A DNA stretch of 49,108 nt from Planctomycetota bacterium (GTDB taxonomy: Bacteria > Planctomycetota > Planctomycetia > Gemmatales > Gemmataceae): NCBI GenBank assembly GCA_021807595.1, contig JAKBCS010000021.1, positions 1 to 49,108 on the forward strand, written 5' to 3'. Made by a program: the position numbers and the translations under genes. Shown piece after piece: positions 23,854-33,800 of this stretch (its first letter is position 1; each line of letters begins with the position of its first letter). The notes below the pieces were generated by a model that saw only the letters and a list, made by a program, of their open reading frames with translations, ran no database searches and was not told the origin of the DNA.

Positions 23854-26800
23854 TGGACGAGAAAAATCCGCTGAATGAACTGAGCGATACCCTGCGCCCC
23901 GCCGTGGAGCAAGTCCGCGCCTTTGCGCCGCCGACCGAGGCCGTGGAACGCTCGCAAGATCGAGCGCAAAAACTGGGTCCACCCAAGCCGCGTCGTCCCC
24001 GTCGTTGGCTACTCTACGGCGCGGCGGCGAGTCTCGCCGCCGTCCTTCTTTTGGGATACGCTTTGTGGCCAAACCGCTCTCACGACAACACACGAGAGGT
24101 TGCACTGGTCGGTGAAGAGAACGCATACCACGAAGCGCTTCGACGAGCCGAGGCCAATCGCGATTTCCGCAGGCGACAATTAGAGCGGTCGAAGGGACTT
24201 CTTGAGTCACGCGCCATCGATGTTCAACTGCTTGACGAAGCGGAAAAGAGGCTTCAGCAAGCCGAGGAGGAGTTGAGTGTCCTAAAACAAGCCAGAAAAC
24301 CAACCGATCTACCCCTCCCAGAGGCAACGACCGGCAGTCCTTCACAATTCACAGGAACGCCGAATTCTCCCCCGGATTTGCGACCGGCACAGGGAAGCGA
24401 TAAAGCCCCCGCTCCCTCGAATGGAAAAACAACGCCGACTACTTCCCCTCAGCACAACACGGACGCCCCAGGCGGTCCGCTCCCAAAAATCGATCGGATT
24501 ACCGACACGGACGGAGATCGCTCGAACGTGGATCGAAGCTCCGGGAATGGCGAAGGTAGAGCCAGGATGGGCGGCATGGGCATGATGGGAACCAGAGAAA
24601 ATAACCGGAATACCGACACCAAAGGCGGCGCAGCGAGTATGGGCATGGGAGGCGGCGCGGGCGATGTGGGAACCATGATGGGCAGTGGATCGTCCATGAT
24701 GGGCATGGGTGGCATGATGGGCATGGGTGGCGGGATGATGGGAATGCGCGGTGGCATGATGGGTATGGGCGGCGGCTTTCCCAACCAACAATCGACGAAG
24801 CCTACATCTCAGGAAAAACAGCCGCAAGTCTGGCACCACGACCGTAGCCGTCCGAGCTTTGCCCGCGTCTATGTGGGCGACAACAATTCGCTCGATTTGG
24901 TGAGTATCCGCGTCAGTGTCACCATAGAGGGGCCGCGCGCGCGCACCGTCGTCGATCACATCTTCCGCAATCCGCACGATCGGCAATTGGAAGGCACCTT
25001 CGAGTATCCGTTGCCAACCGGGGCAAGCCCTTCTTACTTCGCGATGTTCCTCGGGCAGACGCGCGAGACGATGCCGGCTCCCTTTGCCCGACGCGGCGAC
25101 AATCCTCCCCTGCCAGCCGAGGCGTTGGCAAAAATGACGCCGGCGGAGTTGGTCAAGCACGTCGATACGGCGGATTGGGGACGATTGCAAGAAGGACGTA
25201 TCGTCTCCAAAGAGAAGGCGCTTGAGACCTACGAAGAAGTCGTGCGCGGACGCATCGATCCGGCGCTCTTGGAATACTCCGGCGGCAACACCTTCTCCGG
25301 CCGAGTCTTCCCGATCCCGCCCAAGGGATACAACCGCGTCATTCTGGCGTATGAAGAATTGTTGCCGTTCGCTCAAGAACGGATGATTTATCGTTTTCCG
25401 CTGCCTCATCGCAAACTGCAAGAGATGCGATTCGACCTGGAAGCGAGCGCCGCGGAATGTCTGCACCCTTCGTTCTCTTACTCCGAGGCGAACCGGCAGC
25501 GTAAGCTGCCGGGTGAGACGAGCGCCGGACGCCTCTGGTTCTCGCACGCCTGGAAGAACGACAAACCGGAGGGCGAAGCACTATTCGCCTGCACGCCGGC
25601 CAATCCCGCGGTCCAATCCGTCAGCGGACGGCAGGGCGACAACGGCCCGCGCTACCTCTATGCCCGTTTGCGTCCGTCGCTGAAGTCGCTGCCCCAAAGC
25701 AAGCCGTTCGCCTCTCACGCCGTATTTCTGCTCGATACCTCGCTCAGCGAGCATCCCGAACGCTTCGCGGTTAACATGCGACTGCTGCAAAAAATCCTGG
25801 AGAACGATCCCGACATCAAGCAGTTCAACATCCTGACGTTCAACGTCGGCGCAGCCTGGCTCGACTCCAAAGGCTGGATTGACAATACCGCTGCCGGACG
25901 CGAGAACGCCCTGAAAAAGCTCGACGGCATCGTTCTGGAAGGAGCCACCGACATCGCCGGGGCCTTGGACAAGCTGGCAAACGCCGCTTTCGATTTGCCG
26001 CGCGGAACTCCTCGCAACGTCTTCTTGCTCTCCGACGGCCACGTCACTTGGGGTGAGCCGGATGTGGCGGCGTTGGCGGCTCGTTTCGAGCGCAATTGCC
26101 CCTTTCCGACTCGCTTTTATTGCTATCGCACCGGCCTGGGCGAAGAGAACAGCGAGTTGTTCGAGGCGCTGACGCGCAAGGGCGGCGGCGTCTTCCAATG
26201 CTACGGCGAAGCGGAGGTGGTGTCGGCGGCGAAGGCGCACCGCAGCCAATGCTTGCAAGTCAAGAACATTCGCTTCGTCGGCGGCCCGCAAGCGAGCGAT
26301 GTCCTCGTTTCCGGCCGCCGTGCCGCCGTCTATCCCGACGGCGAATTGATCGTCGCCGCGCGCTTTGATGGCATTGGCCGTACAACCGCCATTTTGGAAG
26401 GCGAATACGCCGGCAAGGAAGTGGTGCAAGAGTTTCCTCTTGAGATCAAGAGCGGCAGCGAGTTGGCACCCCGTGCCTGGGCCGAAGTAGCCGTGGCCTC
26501 GCTGTTGGCCTTGCACGATAGTAATTTCGACGCTCTCGTGACAGCGTATTGTCAACAATTCGGTATCGTCAGCCGAGTGGCCTCGTTCCTGGTTCTGGAA
26601 AACGAGGCGGATTATAAACGCTTCAATCTCGAAGAGGAACGCGGCAAAACGATTACCGGCGATCTCGGAGCATTCATCGCGGAAACGTGGTCGCGCCTAA
26701 GTAAACGGATGCCGGCCGTCAAGGAACTCGAACGCTTTCTGACCCGCGTGAATCGGCGCATTCACCTGCTCGATGGTGCGCAAGGAGCGCACGTCAAACA

Positions 26801-27734
26801 GATGCTAGCCATCCTTACCGAAGAAGATTTCGATCTTCCTTCCGGCTCGATAAACGGCGGCTTGACCTATCGAAAAGACGTGAGCGGGTATCTGGCGGAG
26901 CGCGAGCGCGATCGGCGCAGCGTCGGCGCGTATCTGAAGGAAGCGCGACGGCGTGCGGAGTCCGGCGACGTGGATGGGGCGGTGCGAGCGTTGTCGAGCA
27001 TCGTCGAAGAACATTCCGGACGCGGCGACGCCTTGCGTTTGGTGGGCTATCGACTGCTCGATCTACAACAACCCGGCCAAGCGGCGCGGTTGTTCGCCCA
27101 GGTGCAGAAACAGCGTCCTTTCGAGCCGCACAGCTACCGCGATATGGCCCATGCTCTGGAACAGAGCGGCCTGTATACCCTCTCCGCGCTCAATTACGAA
27201 GCGGTCCTCGCGGGCACCTGGCACAACCGCTTCCGGCAGGAATTAAAGCTCGTCGCCGAAGAAGAATACGCGCACATGATGCAAGAAGCGATTCGCAGCA
27301 AGCGCGTTAACGTCAAAGTGGCCAATCTCTTCGGCGAGCGATTGGAGCAAATGAATCGGCCCCAACCCAAAAGCGATCTGCGCGTGACCATCTCGTGGAA
27401 CACCGACGCCACCGACGTGGATCTCTGGGTGATCGAACCGGACGGAACCAAGTGCTTCTATCAGCACAATAGAACGCAAAGCGGAGGCGAATTGTCGCAA
27501 GATCAAACGCAAGGCTACGGTCCCGAACGCTATCGCATCGCCCAAGCCAAGCCCGGTGCCTACACGGTGATCGTGCATTACTTCGGCGTCAATCGCAACC
27601 TTCTCGGCGGCGAGACGCACGTAAACGTCACCGTGACGCGCTTTGCCGGCACACCGCAAGAACGCAGCGAACGGCATACAGTCATCCTTAAAAAGCACAA
27701 CGAACAAGTCGAAGTGTGTCAGATCAAGTTTTGA
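23853..27734 (+). CDS. Membrane-anchored VIT and vWA domain protein with DUF2135 C-terminus
   Basis: A 1293-residue protein. A basic cytoplasmic N-terminus of about 50 residues leads to one membrane segment (52-72). A helical stretch (85-145) follows, then a Gly/Met-rich low-complexity tract at about 230-310 built of MMGMGG-like units. The VIT domain covers about 330-470 (ARTVVDHIFRNPHDRQLEGT, GRVFPIPPKGYNRVILAYEE). The vWA domain follows with MIDAS DTSLS at 628-632 and LSDGHVTWG. TPR-like helices lie near 1020-1110, and residues about 1175-1290 are DUF2135 (ISWNTDATDVDLWVIEPDG). The palindromic element inserts ANRQRKLPG at about 546-554, between VIT and vWA. It is coupled to the ECF sigma gene by a TAATG overlap, so it may sense surface events and bind the sigma factor. 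That role is inferred. Confidence 0.87.
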   Translation: MDEKNPLNELSDTLRPAVEQVRAFAPPTEAVERSQDRAQKLGPPKPRRPRRWLLYGAAASLAAVLLLGYALWPNRSHDNTREVALVGEENAYHEALRRAEANRDFRRRQLERSKGLLESRAIDVQLLDEAEKRLQQAEEELSVLKQARKPTDLPLPEATTGSPSQFTGTPNSPPDLRPAQGSDKAPAPSNGKTTPTTSPQHNTDAPGGPLPKIDRITDTDGDRSNVDRSSGNGEGRARMGGMGMMGTRENNRNTDTKGGAASMGMGGGAGDVGTMMGSGSSMMGMGGMMGMGGGMMGMRGGMMGMGGGFPNQQSTKPTSQEKQPQVWHHDRSRPSFARVYVGDNNSLDLVSIRVSVTIEGPRARTVVDHIFRNPHDRQLEGTFEYPLPTGASPSYFAMFLGQTRETMPAPFARRGDNPPLPAEALAKMTPAELVKHVDTADWGRLQEGRIVSKEKALETYEEVVRGRIDPALLEYSGGNTFSGRVFPIPPKGYNRVILAYEELLPFAQERMIYRFPLPHRKLQEMRFDLEASAAECLHPSFSYSEANRQRKLPGETSAGRLWFSHAWKNDKPEGEALFACTPANPAVQSVSGRQGDNGPRYLYARLRPSLKSLPQSKPFASHAVFLLDTSLSEHPERFAVNMRLLQKILENDPDIKQFNILTFNVGAAWLDSKGWIDNTAAGRENALKKLDGIVLEGATDIAGALDKLANAAFDLPRGTPRNVFLLSDGHVTWGEPDVAALAARFERNCPFPTRFYCYRTGLGEENSELFEALTRKGGGVFQCYGEAEVVSAAKAHRSQCLQVKNIRFVGGPQASDVLVSGRRAAVYPDGELIVAARFDGIGRTTAILEGEYAGKEVVQEFPLEIKSGSELAPRAWAEVAVASLLALHDSNFDALVTAYCQQFGIVSRVASFLVLENEADYKRFNLEEERGKTITGDLGAFIAETWSRLSKRMPAVKELERFLTRVNRRIHLLDGAQGAHVKQMLAILTEEDFDLPSGSINGGLTYRKDVSGYLAERERDRRSVGAYLKEARRRAESGDVDGAVRALSSIVEEHSGRGDALRLVGYRLLDLQQPGQAARLFAQVQKQRPFEPHSYRDMAHALEQSGLYTLSALNYEAVLAGTWHNRFRQELKLVAEEEYAHMMQEAIRSKRVNVKVANLFGERLEQMNRPQPKSDLRVTISWNTDATDVDLWVIEPDGTKCFYQHNRTQSGGELSQDQTQGYGPERYRIAQAKPGAYTVIVHYFGVNRNLLGGETHVNVTVTRFAGTPQERSERHTVILKKHNEQVEVCQIKF
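24560..24780 (+). repeat. Gly/Met-coding low-complexity tract
   Basis: Degenerate tandem repetition of ATGATGGGCATGGGTGGC-like units inside the VIT/vWA gene, coding for MMGMGG runs. The tract is likely to vary in length by slippage. It forms a flexible linker between the membrane-proximal helix and the VIT domain. Confidence 0.75.
25488..25515 (+). repeat. Palindromic element, copy 3 (inside the VIT/vWA gene)
   Basis: GGCGAACCGGCAGCGTAAGC followed by TGCCGGGT. The core CCGGCAGC-GTAA-GCTGCCGG at 25494-25513 is a perfect 8-bp palindrome. It encodes ANRQRKLPG in the same frame and orientation as copy 1, though the host proteins are unrelated. Confidence 0.85.
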
Positions 27735-27762
27735 TTCTTCCACGCTTCGACGAGAATTCCAT

Positions 27763-27819
27763 TCGGAGCCGGAAGCGTGAGCAGCGGTTTTCATGCCGTC
27801 GCTCACCTTCCGGCTCCGA
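27763..27819 (+). terminator. Long hairpin after the VIT/vWA gene
   Basis: TCGGAGCCGGAAG pairs with CTTCCGGCTCCGA for 13 bp, then a bulged C and 6 more pairs, then a partly paired AGCGG/CCGTC top. It starts 28 bp after the stop at 27734. There is only a weak T-run (ATTTTCTGA). It is probably a terminator or transcript-end stabiliser. Confidence 0.6.
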
Positions 27820-27917
27820 GCATTTTCTGAACGACCGATTGCTCTCCTCGTCTCCCTCGTGCTATTTTGAAGTGAGATATTTGGATGTGACTTCGCAATA
27901 GGAAGAGGTAAAGAACG

Positions 27918-28154
27918 ATGGCATCCTCCTCGACAATTCTTGAAGTCAACCGGGAACTCGCTCGGAAGATCAACGAAGAAACACGGGCCGATCCGCACTC
28001 GCCGTATGCCAACAAATTTGTCGGCATCGTCGACGACAAATTCGTGGTGATTGCCGACGATCTGGATGAACTTGGCCGTCGTCTTCGGGGAATAGAACTT
28101 CGGAGATCCGAGCCGATTCGGCCTGCAAAACGGACAAATCGCTTTCCTCAGTAG
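27918..28154 (+). CDS. Small DUF5678-like protein
   Basis: A 78-residue soluble protein. The central segment YANKFVGIVDDKFVVIADDL followed by DELGRRLRG matches the pattern of DUF5678-type proteins, a short beta-hairpin followed by a helix. The N-terminus is helical (LEVNRELARKINEETRADPH). GAAGAGGTAAAG lies before the ATG at 27918. It is monocistronic by layout, between a terminator hairpin and the GH2 gene. Function is unknown. The family assignment is from memory of the motif. Confidence 0.62.
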   Translation: MASSSTILEVNRELARKINEETRADPHSPYANKFVGIVDDKFVVIADDLDELGRRLRGIELRRSEPIRPAKRTNRFPQ

Positions 28155-28247
28155 TAATCCGTAATCGACGCGGACGGCGCACTTCGATTCCTATAATCTC
28201 ATCACAGAGGGGACGAGACGATACCATCCTTCAGGGGAGAAAACATC

Positions 28248-30518
28248 ATGTTTGGTCGTTGGCAGACACGCTCCGTCGGTTTCGTTTGCACACTGGTATT
28301 CCTTGGGGCAGGGGCTACCATTGAGGCCGCCGAGTGGCAACCGGCCAAGGGACCGCTCATGACTCGCTGGGCCAAGGATGTTAAACCGGATAAACCGCAC
28401 CCCGATTATCCTCGCCCGCAAATGGAGCGCCCGCGCTGGCAGAACCTCAACGGCCTATGGCAGCTGGCGTTCGCCAAAAAGGACGAAGCCGCGCCGGTCG
28501 GTAAGGAGTTGGCCGAACGGATTCTCGTACCCTTTCCTGTCGAGTCGGCATTGTCCGGCGTGATGAAGCATTCCGAGCGTTTATGGTATCGCCGATTGTT
28601 CGCTGTGCCCAAAGAGTGGCAAGGGCAGCGCGTGCTGCTCCATTTCGGTGCGGTGGATTGGGAGACGAAAGTTTGGGTCAACGGCAAGGAGATCGGCAGC
28701 CATCGCGGCGGTTACGATCCTTTCTCTTTCGACATCACCGAGGCGCTGAAAAAGGACGGCGAACAGGAAGCGATCGTCGGCGTCTGGGATCCCACCGATG
28801 CGAGTACCCAGCCGCGCGGCAAACAAGTCCGCAAGCCCGGCGGCATTTTCTACACGCCGACCACAGGCATCTGGCAAACCGTCTGGATCGAGCCGGTTCC
28901 GAAAGCCTATATTCAAGGGCTGAAGATCGTCCCCGACGTGGACCACAAGCAAGTTCGCATCACCGTCCAAGGCACCAACACCTCGCCCGCCGATCGCGTA
29001 ACCTTGAGCGCGCGCGATGGTACGAAGTACCTCTCCTCCGTACACGGTTCCATCGGTGAAGAGTTAACCCTGACCATCGACGATCCGAAATTGTGGTCGC
29101 CGGAATCGCCGTTCCTCTACGATCTGCGCGTCGAACTCGGTAAGGATGGGCAAAAGCCGACAGACGTGGTGTCGAGCTACTTCGGCATGCGCAAGATCTC
29201 CGTTGGACCGGACGAGAAAGGCGTCGTGCGCCTGTTGCTCAACAACAAACCGTACTTCATGGTCGGTCCGCTCGACCAGGGTTTTTGGCCGGACGGCCTG
29301 TACACCGCGCCGACGGAAGAAGCCCTCAAGTACGATATCGAAATCACCAAAAAGCTCGGCTTCAATATGGCACGGAAACACGTCAAGCTGGAGCCGGCCC
29401 GCTGGTACTACTGGTGCGACAAGCTCGGTCTGCTCGTGTGGCAGGACATGCCCTCCGGCGACAAGAGCATCGGTCCGAAGGATCCCGACGTCGAGCGCAC
29501 TCCCGAATCGGTGAAGATCTATGAATCCGAATTGAAACAGATGATCGATGCCCTGCACAACGCACCGTCGATTGTGATGTGGGTCGTCTTTAACGAAGGT
29601 TGGGGGCAGTTTGATACGGGGCGGATCGCGGAATGGACGAAGAAATACGATCCGTCGCGCTTGGTCAATAGCGCCAGCGGATGGGCGGATCGCGGCGTCG
29701 GCGACGTTCACGATTGGCACGTCTATCCTGGTCCTGCCTCACCCAAACCGGAGGCGAAGCGGGCGGCCGTTCTCGGCGAGTTCGGCGGGCTTGGTCTCAA
29801 AGTCGATGGTCATACTTGGGAACAGAAGACGTGGGGCTATCGGGGCGCGAGCAGTAAGGAAGACTTGACCCGCAAGTACGAGAAGTTGCTCGCGGGGGTC
29901 TACAAACTCCGAATCAATCCCGGCCTCAGCGCCGCCGTCTATACACAAACGACCGATGTGGAGACGGAGGCCAACGGACTGTTGACCTACGATCGCGCCG
30001 TAATCAAAGTCGATCTCGACCGCGTGGCCGCAGTGAACAAAGGCGATCTCAAGGCCGTGCCGGAGACGGTCGTTGTGGTGCCGACCTCGAAAGCGAAGGG
30101 GATTTCTTGGCACTACACCTTCGAAAAACCCGCCGACGATTGGTATAAACCGGATTTTGTGGATACCAATTGGAAACAAGGCGTCGGCGGCTTCGGCACG
30201 GACACGACGCCCGGCGCGGTGGTGCGGACGCAATGGAATACCGGCAACATTTGGCTGCGAAGATCCTTCGAGATCGCAGAGAACGCGCCCAAGGAGTTGC
30301 ATCTTCTGATCCACCACGACGAAGATGCAGAGATTTACATCGACGGCATCCTGGCCGCCAAGGTTCCGGGCTACGGAACCGATTATGAAGAGGTTGCCAT
30401 CGACCCCAAGGCGTTGGAAATGCTTCGACCCGGCAAGCACATCTTCGCCGTTCACTGCAAGCAAACGGGCGGCGGACAATACATTGATGTAGGACTTGTC
30501 GGATACAAAAAAAAGTAA
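28248..30518 (+). CDS. Secreted glycoside hydrolase family 2 protein
   Basis: A 756-residue exported enzyme. A signal peptide ends near IEAAE (about residue 27). The GH2 sugar-binding domain follows (WQNLNGLWQLAF, ERLWYRRLFAVPKEWQGQRV, HFGAVDWETKVWVNGKEIGS), then the Ig-like domain and the TIM barrel. The acid/base is E450 in VVFNEGWGQ and the nucleophile is E511 in LGEFGG. Both are present, so the enzyme should be active. Family members cleave beta-galactosides, beta-glucuronides or beta-mannosides; the specificity is not visible. The last about 130 residues form an extra beta-sandwich (WLRRSFEIAENAPKELHLLI, DAEIYIDGILAAKVPGYG), a likely carbohydrate-binding module. ATG 28248 follows GGGGAGAAA. 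It is a single gene followed by two hairpins. Confidence 0.9.
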   Translation: MFGRWQTRSVGFVCTLVFLGAGATIEAAEWQPAKGPLMTRWAKDVKPDKPHPDYPRPQMERPRWQNLNGLWQLAFAKKDEAAPVGKELAERILVPFPVESALSGVMKHSERLWYRRLFAVPKEWQGQRVLLHFGAVDWETKVWVNGKEIGSHRGGYDPFSFDITEALKKDGEQEAIVGVWDPTDASTQPRGKQVRKPGGIFYTPTTGIWQTVWIEPVPKAYIQGLKIVPDVDHKQVRITVQGTNTSPADRVTLSARDGTKYLSSVHGSIGEELTLTIDDPKLWSPESPFLYDLRVELGKDGQKPTDVVSSYFGMRKISVGPDEKGVVRLLLNNKPYFMVGPLDQGFWPDGLYTAPTEEALKYDIEITKKLGFNMARKHVKLEPARWYYWCDKLGLLVWQDMPSGDKSIGPKDPDVERTPESVKIYESELKQMIDALHNAPSIVMWVVFNEGWGQFDTGRIAEWTKKYDPSRLVNSASGWADRGVGDVHDWHVYPGPASPKPEAKRAAVLGEFGGLGLKVDGHTWEQKTWGYRGASSKEDLTRKYEKLLAGVYKLRINPGLSAAVYTQTTDVETEANGLLTYDRAVIKVDLDRVAAVNKGDLKAVPETVVVVPTSKAKGISWHYTFEKPADDWYKPDFVDTNWKQGVGGFGTDTTPGAVVRTQWNTGNIWLRRSFEIAENAPKELHLLIHHDEDAEIYIDGILAAKVPGYGTDYEEVAIDPKALEMLRPGKHIFAVHCKQTGGGQYIDVGLVGYKKK

Positions 30519-30531
30519 ACTAGCTTACCGT

Positions 30532-30553
30532 CCTCATCCGCATCGGGATGAGG
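30532..30553. repeat. Hairpin
   Basis: CCTCATCC / GGATGAGG, 8 bp with a GCATCG loop, 13 bp after the GH2 stop. There is no T-run, so it is weak as a terminator by itself. Confidence 0.5.
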
Positions 30554-30580
30554 AGGCAACTCCAAAAGGAAAACAAGGTG

Positions 30581-30612
30581 GATGAGATGGTTCGCTCTGG
30601 AACCATCTCATC
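30581..30612 (+). terminator. Terminator-like hairpin after the GH2 gene
   Basis: GATGAGATGGTTC / GAACCATCTCATC, a perfect 13-bp stem with a 6-base loop, followed by TTCTTCG. This is the likely end of the GH2 transcript. Confidence 0.65.
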
Positions 30613-30822
30613 TTCTTCGATCGTATAGATACCGAGGCGCTTCTGTCCCAGGGCCAAACGAAGAAGAATCGTTCACCGTTCGATCGTAGCCTGCGGATCT
30701 CTTTTGAATCTAACTTGCGTAACGCCCCGTCGGCCGCCTAGAATAATAGTTCCTACCCATCGTCCGCCTGTGGACGTGAACCGCATCGCCCTAGGGCGAC
30801 AACCACCGAGGGGGTCCGCCTC

Positions 30823-33800
30823 GTGACCGCGACCGTAACGCTCCCTGCCGCGCTGCATTGCCGTCTCACCTCGCTGCGTCGCCGCATTCGCCTGTTCGGC
30901 CTGTCGCGCGGATGCGCTCGGTCGATTGTCGTCCTCGTACTGTCCGCGGCGGCGCTCATCGGCCTCGACGGTTGGCTCGATCTGCCATCGACGGCTCGGC
31001 AGATGCTCTTTTGGCTCTGGCTCGGCGGGAGTGCCATCCTGTCGTTGATGAGCGTTGGCCTGCCGCTATGCCGCCGGATCGACATGAGAGACATCGCGGC
31101 GGCCATTGAAGCCAAATATCCCGATCTCAGCGAGCGATTGACGAGCGCCGTAGAACTGGCCGAAGGGTTCGAGCCGGGACACGGTTCGCCGCTCTTGATT
31201 GGATTACTCCTGGAAGAAGCGGCACAGCGCACTCAACCCCTCGACTTTCAACCGGCCATTCCCCGCCGCCACGCTGCGATGGCCGGTGCGATGGCGGGGA
31301 CGGTCTTGGCTCTATGCGTTGCGGCGGCACTCGTCTGGCCGAATCGCGTCGACGAACGCATTCGGCGCTTCACGCATCCTCACGATCCCGAATCCGTCGT
31401 GGCATCGTATGACATTGAGGTTTCGCCGGGCGATGCGGTCGCCGCGCGGGGGCAAACGCTCGCGTTGTCCGCGCGCCTTACCCCGTCGAACGAGGGATGC
31501 GCGCCGTTCGAGGCCGCGGCATTCATCGTAGTCGAAGCCGAGAACACCCGAACCCGGCTCGCGATGTCCCCCGGCACCGAGGGCGAGTTCGCGTTCGCGC
31601 ACCAAGTCACCGGCGACTTCTCGTATCGCATTGAGGCCGGCAGCGCGGCCAGTCCCTCGTATCGTGTGACGGCCGTTGCTCCGGTGGAGCTTGCCGCCGA
31701 CAGTCCGCGCGTCGCCGTCGTTCCACCGGAGTACGCGCGCTCCGTGGTGGACGAAGAGAAGTTTACCGGACTCGTCGATCTATCTCCCTTGCGACACAGC
31801 ACCGTCCGCTTCGACTTCCGCTTCACCCGTCCCGCCGTATCGGGAGCCATCGAGTGGAGTTCGGAGGCACGGGGCAACGACGCGGACGCCGTCGCCAAGA
31901 GCGAACGGCAATCATTGCTTCTGAGCGAAGACCGCCAGTCGGCCTCCTTGACGTTAACGGCCACAAAGGATGTCAAATATCGCTTGATCTTGGAAGCGGA
32001 ACACGGCGTTCGCTCCGAGTTGGCGGGAGGAACGATTCGCGTTGTTCCGGATCGGCCTCCCTCCGTCGTCCGCTTTAGCGGCAAGGAAGAGTTGCGCAGC
32101 GTCCTGCCGAGCGACCACATCCCTCTGGAAATCGAGGCGGCGGACGATTTCGGTGTCACTCAGATTGAATTGGAGTATCGCGTCAACGATCGAGAGAGCA
32201 AGCGGGAATCGCTAAAAATGGAAGGCGGTACCAAGCAGTCGGCCCTCGCGCGCAGCGTCCTCGCGTTGACGGGAAAACTCCGCGAGGGGGATCGACTCGA
32301 TTATCGTTTCCACCTCCGCGACAATCTACCGAAAGAGTATGGAGGCCCGCATGTCGTCGTTTATCCGGCGGATCGCTGGTTGACGTTGCAGGCGGCACGG
32401 CGTGGCGACCCACTCAAACAACAAGAGATTCTGGCGCAGCGCGATGAAATCAATCGCCGTCTGCAAGCCGTGCGCGAGTCATTGCTGCGCGAGAGACGCG
32501 GCGTTTACAAAGTGCGACAAGAGACGAGAGACGCGGAGACGTTGGCATCGGAGCAGGTGGAGATCCTCGATGTCCTCCAGCGCGACAATCGAGGTGCCGA
32601 GAAAGCCCTCCACGAGATCGCCGAAATCGCCGAAGCCTCGCCCCCCCTCCATCGCGTAGCGGAGACGGCAACGCAAGTGGCCGAGGGGGAGATGCGCCAA
32701 AGCGGCGAGGCGTTGGCGCAAGTGCCACGACAGAAGACTCCCGTGGAACGAACGCACCGGTTCGACAAAGCGGACGAGCAACTGGAAGCGGCGCTCAAAC
32801 GGCTCGACGAGGTGAAGGGGACTAACGACCGACTCGCCCAAGACCGTCTGGATCGCATCAAACTGGAAACGCTGGCCGAGCGCGAGAGTCGGCTGGCCGA
32901 ACGAGCCGCCGAATTGGTCGAGCAGCCGCTCGATCCCAAGGGTAGCGAATCGTTCGAGAAACTGCGGCGCGAACAGGCGGAGACCGCGGCGGAACTGGAG
33001 CGCCTCAGTCAGCAGAGCGAACCGTTGAAGCAAGCGCTCGAACGAGCGCGGCAAGAGAATGCAGAACAGTTGGCCGAGCGAGCGCGTCGATTGGCGCGGG
33101 ATCAACGCGACTTGTCGCGCGCGGAAACGGAAACGGAACGACGGGAGCGAATCGAGAAACTCGCCGAATTGGCGCGGGAGCAACAAGAATTGGCCGAGCG
33201 ACAAGAGGCGTTGGCGCAGCGCTCGCGCGAGGCTTTGAAGGTGGCGCAGACCGCCCCCCTGCAACCCGAAGAGTACCGAAAAGCCGTCGAGGAACTCCAA
33301 CGAGACCGCGCGCCGGAAGCGATGCGGCATCAAGAACAGGCGGCCAACGATCTCGAACGCATGGCGCAAGCGTTCGAGCGCACGCTCGCGGCGGCGTCCG
33401 ACCCCAAGGAAGCGGCGCGACAATTGGCGCAGGCCGAACACGAACTACAGCAACACGCGCGTCGAGAGCCGAGCGACACAAAGCCACTGACCGAGGAGCA
33501 AAATGCGATCCGTCGAACGGCCGAACGACTGTCGATACCTCCCAACGATGCCGAGGCCAACGCGGTGAAGCGACGCATCGCCGAGCGTGCGACCCAGGCG
33601 GAGGAAGCGTTGGGAAATCGGGATGTGCCGGAGGCGCACGCGCGTATGGAGGAGACGAAAAAATTGCTCCAACGCTTATCGGATTCTTTGCCTCCCCTCG
33701 ATAAGCGGCGCAAAGACGCGCTGCAAGAGTTGGAGCGTCAGCGGCGACAACAGGAGCAGATTGCTCGCCGCGTCGAACGGCTCCCAAAGGAGGGTGCGGC

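Larger units (their letters stand above)
30519..30822. other. Intergenic region between the GH2 and DUF4175-like genes
   Basis: A 304-bp gap with two hairpins in its first part (30532-30553 and 30581-30612). The remainder, about 200 bp, should hold the promoter of the next operon. I see no gene. Confidence 0.6.
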
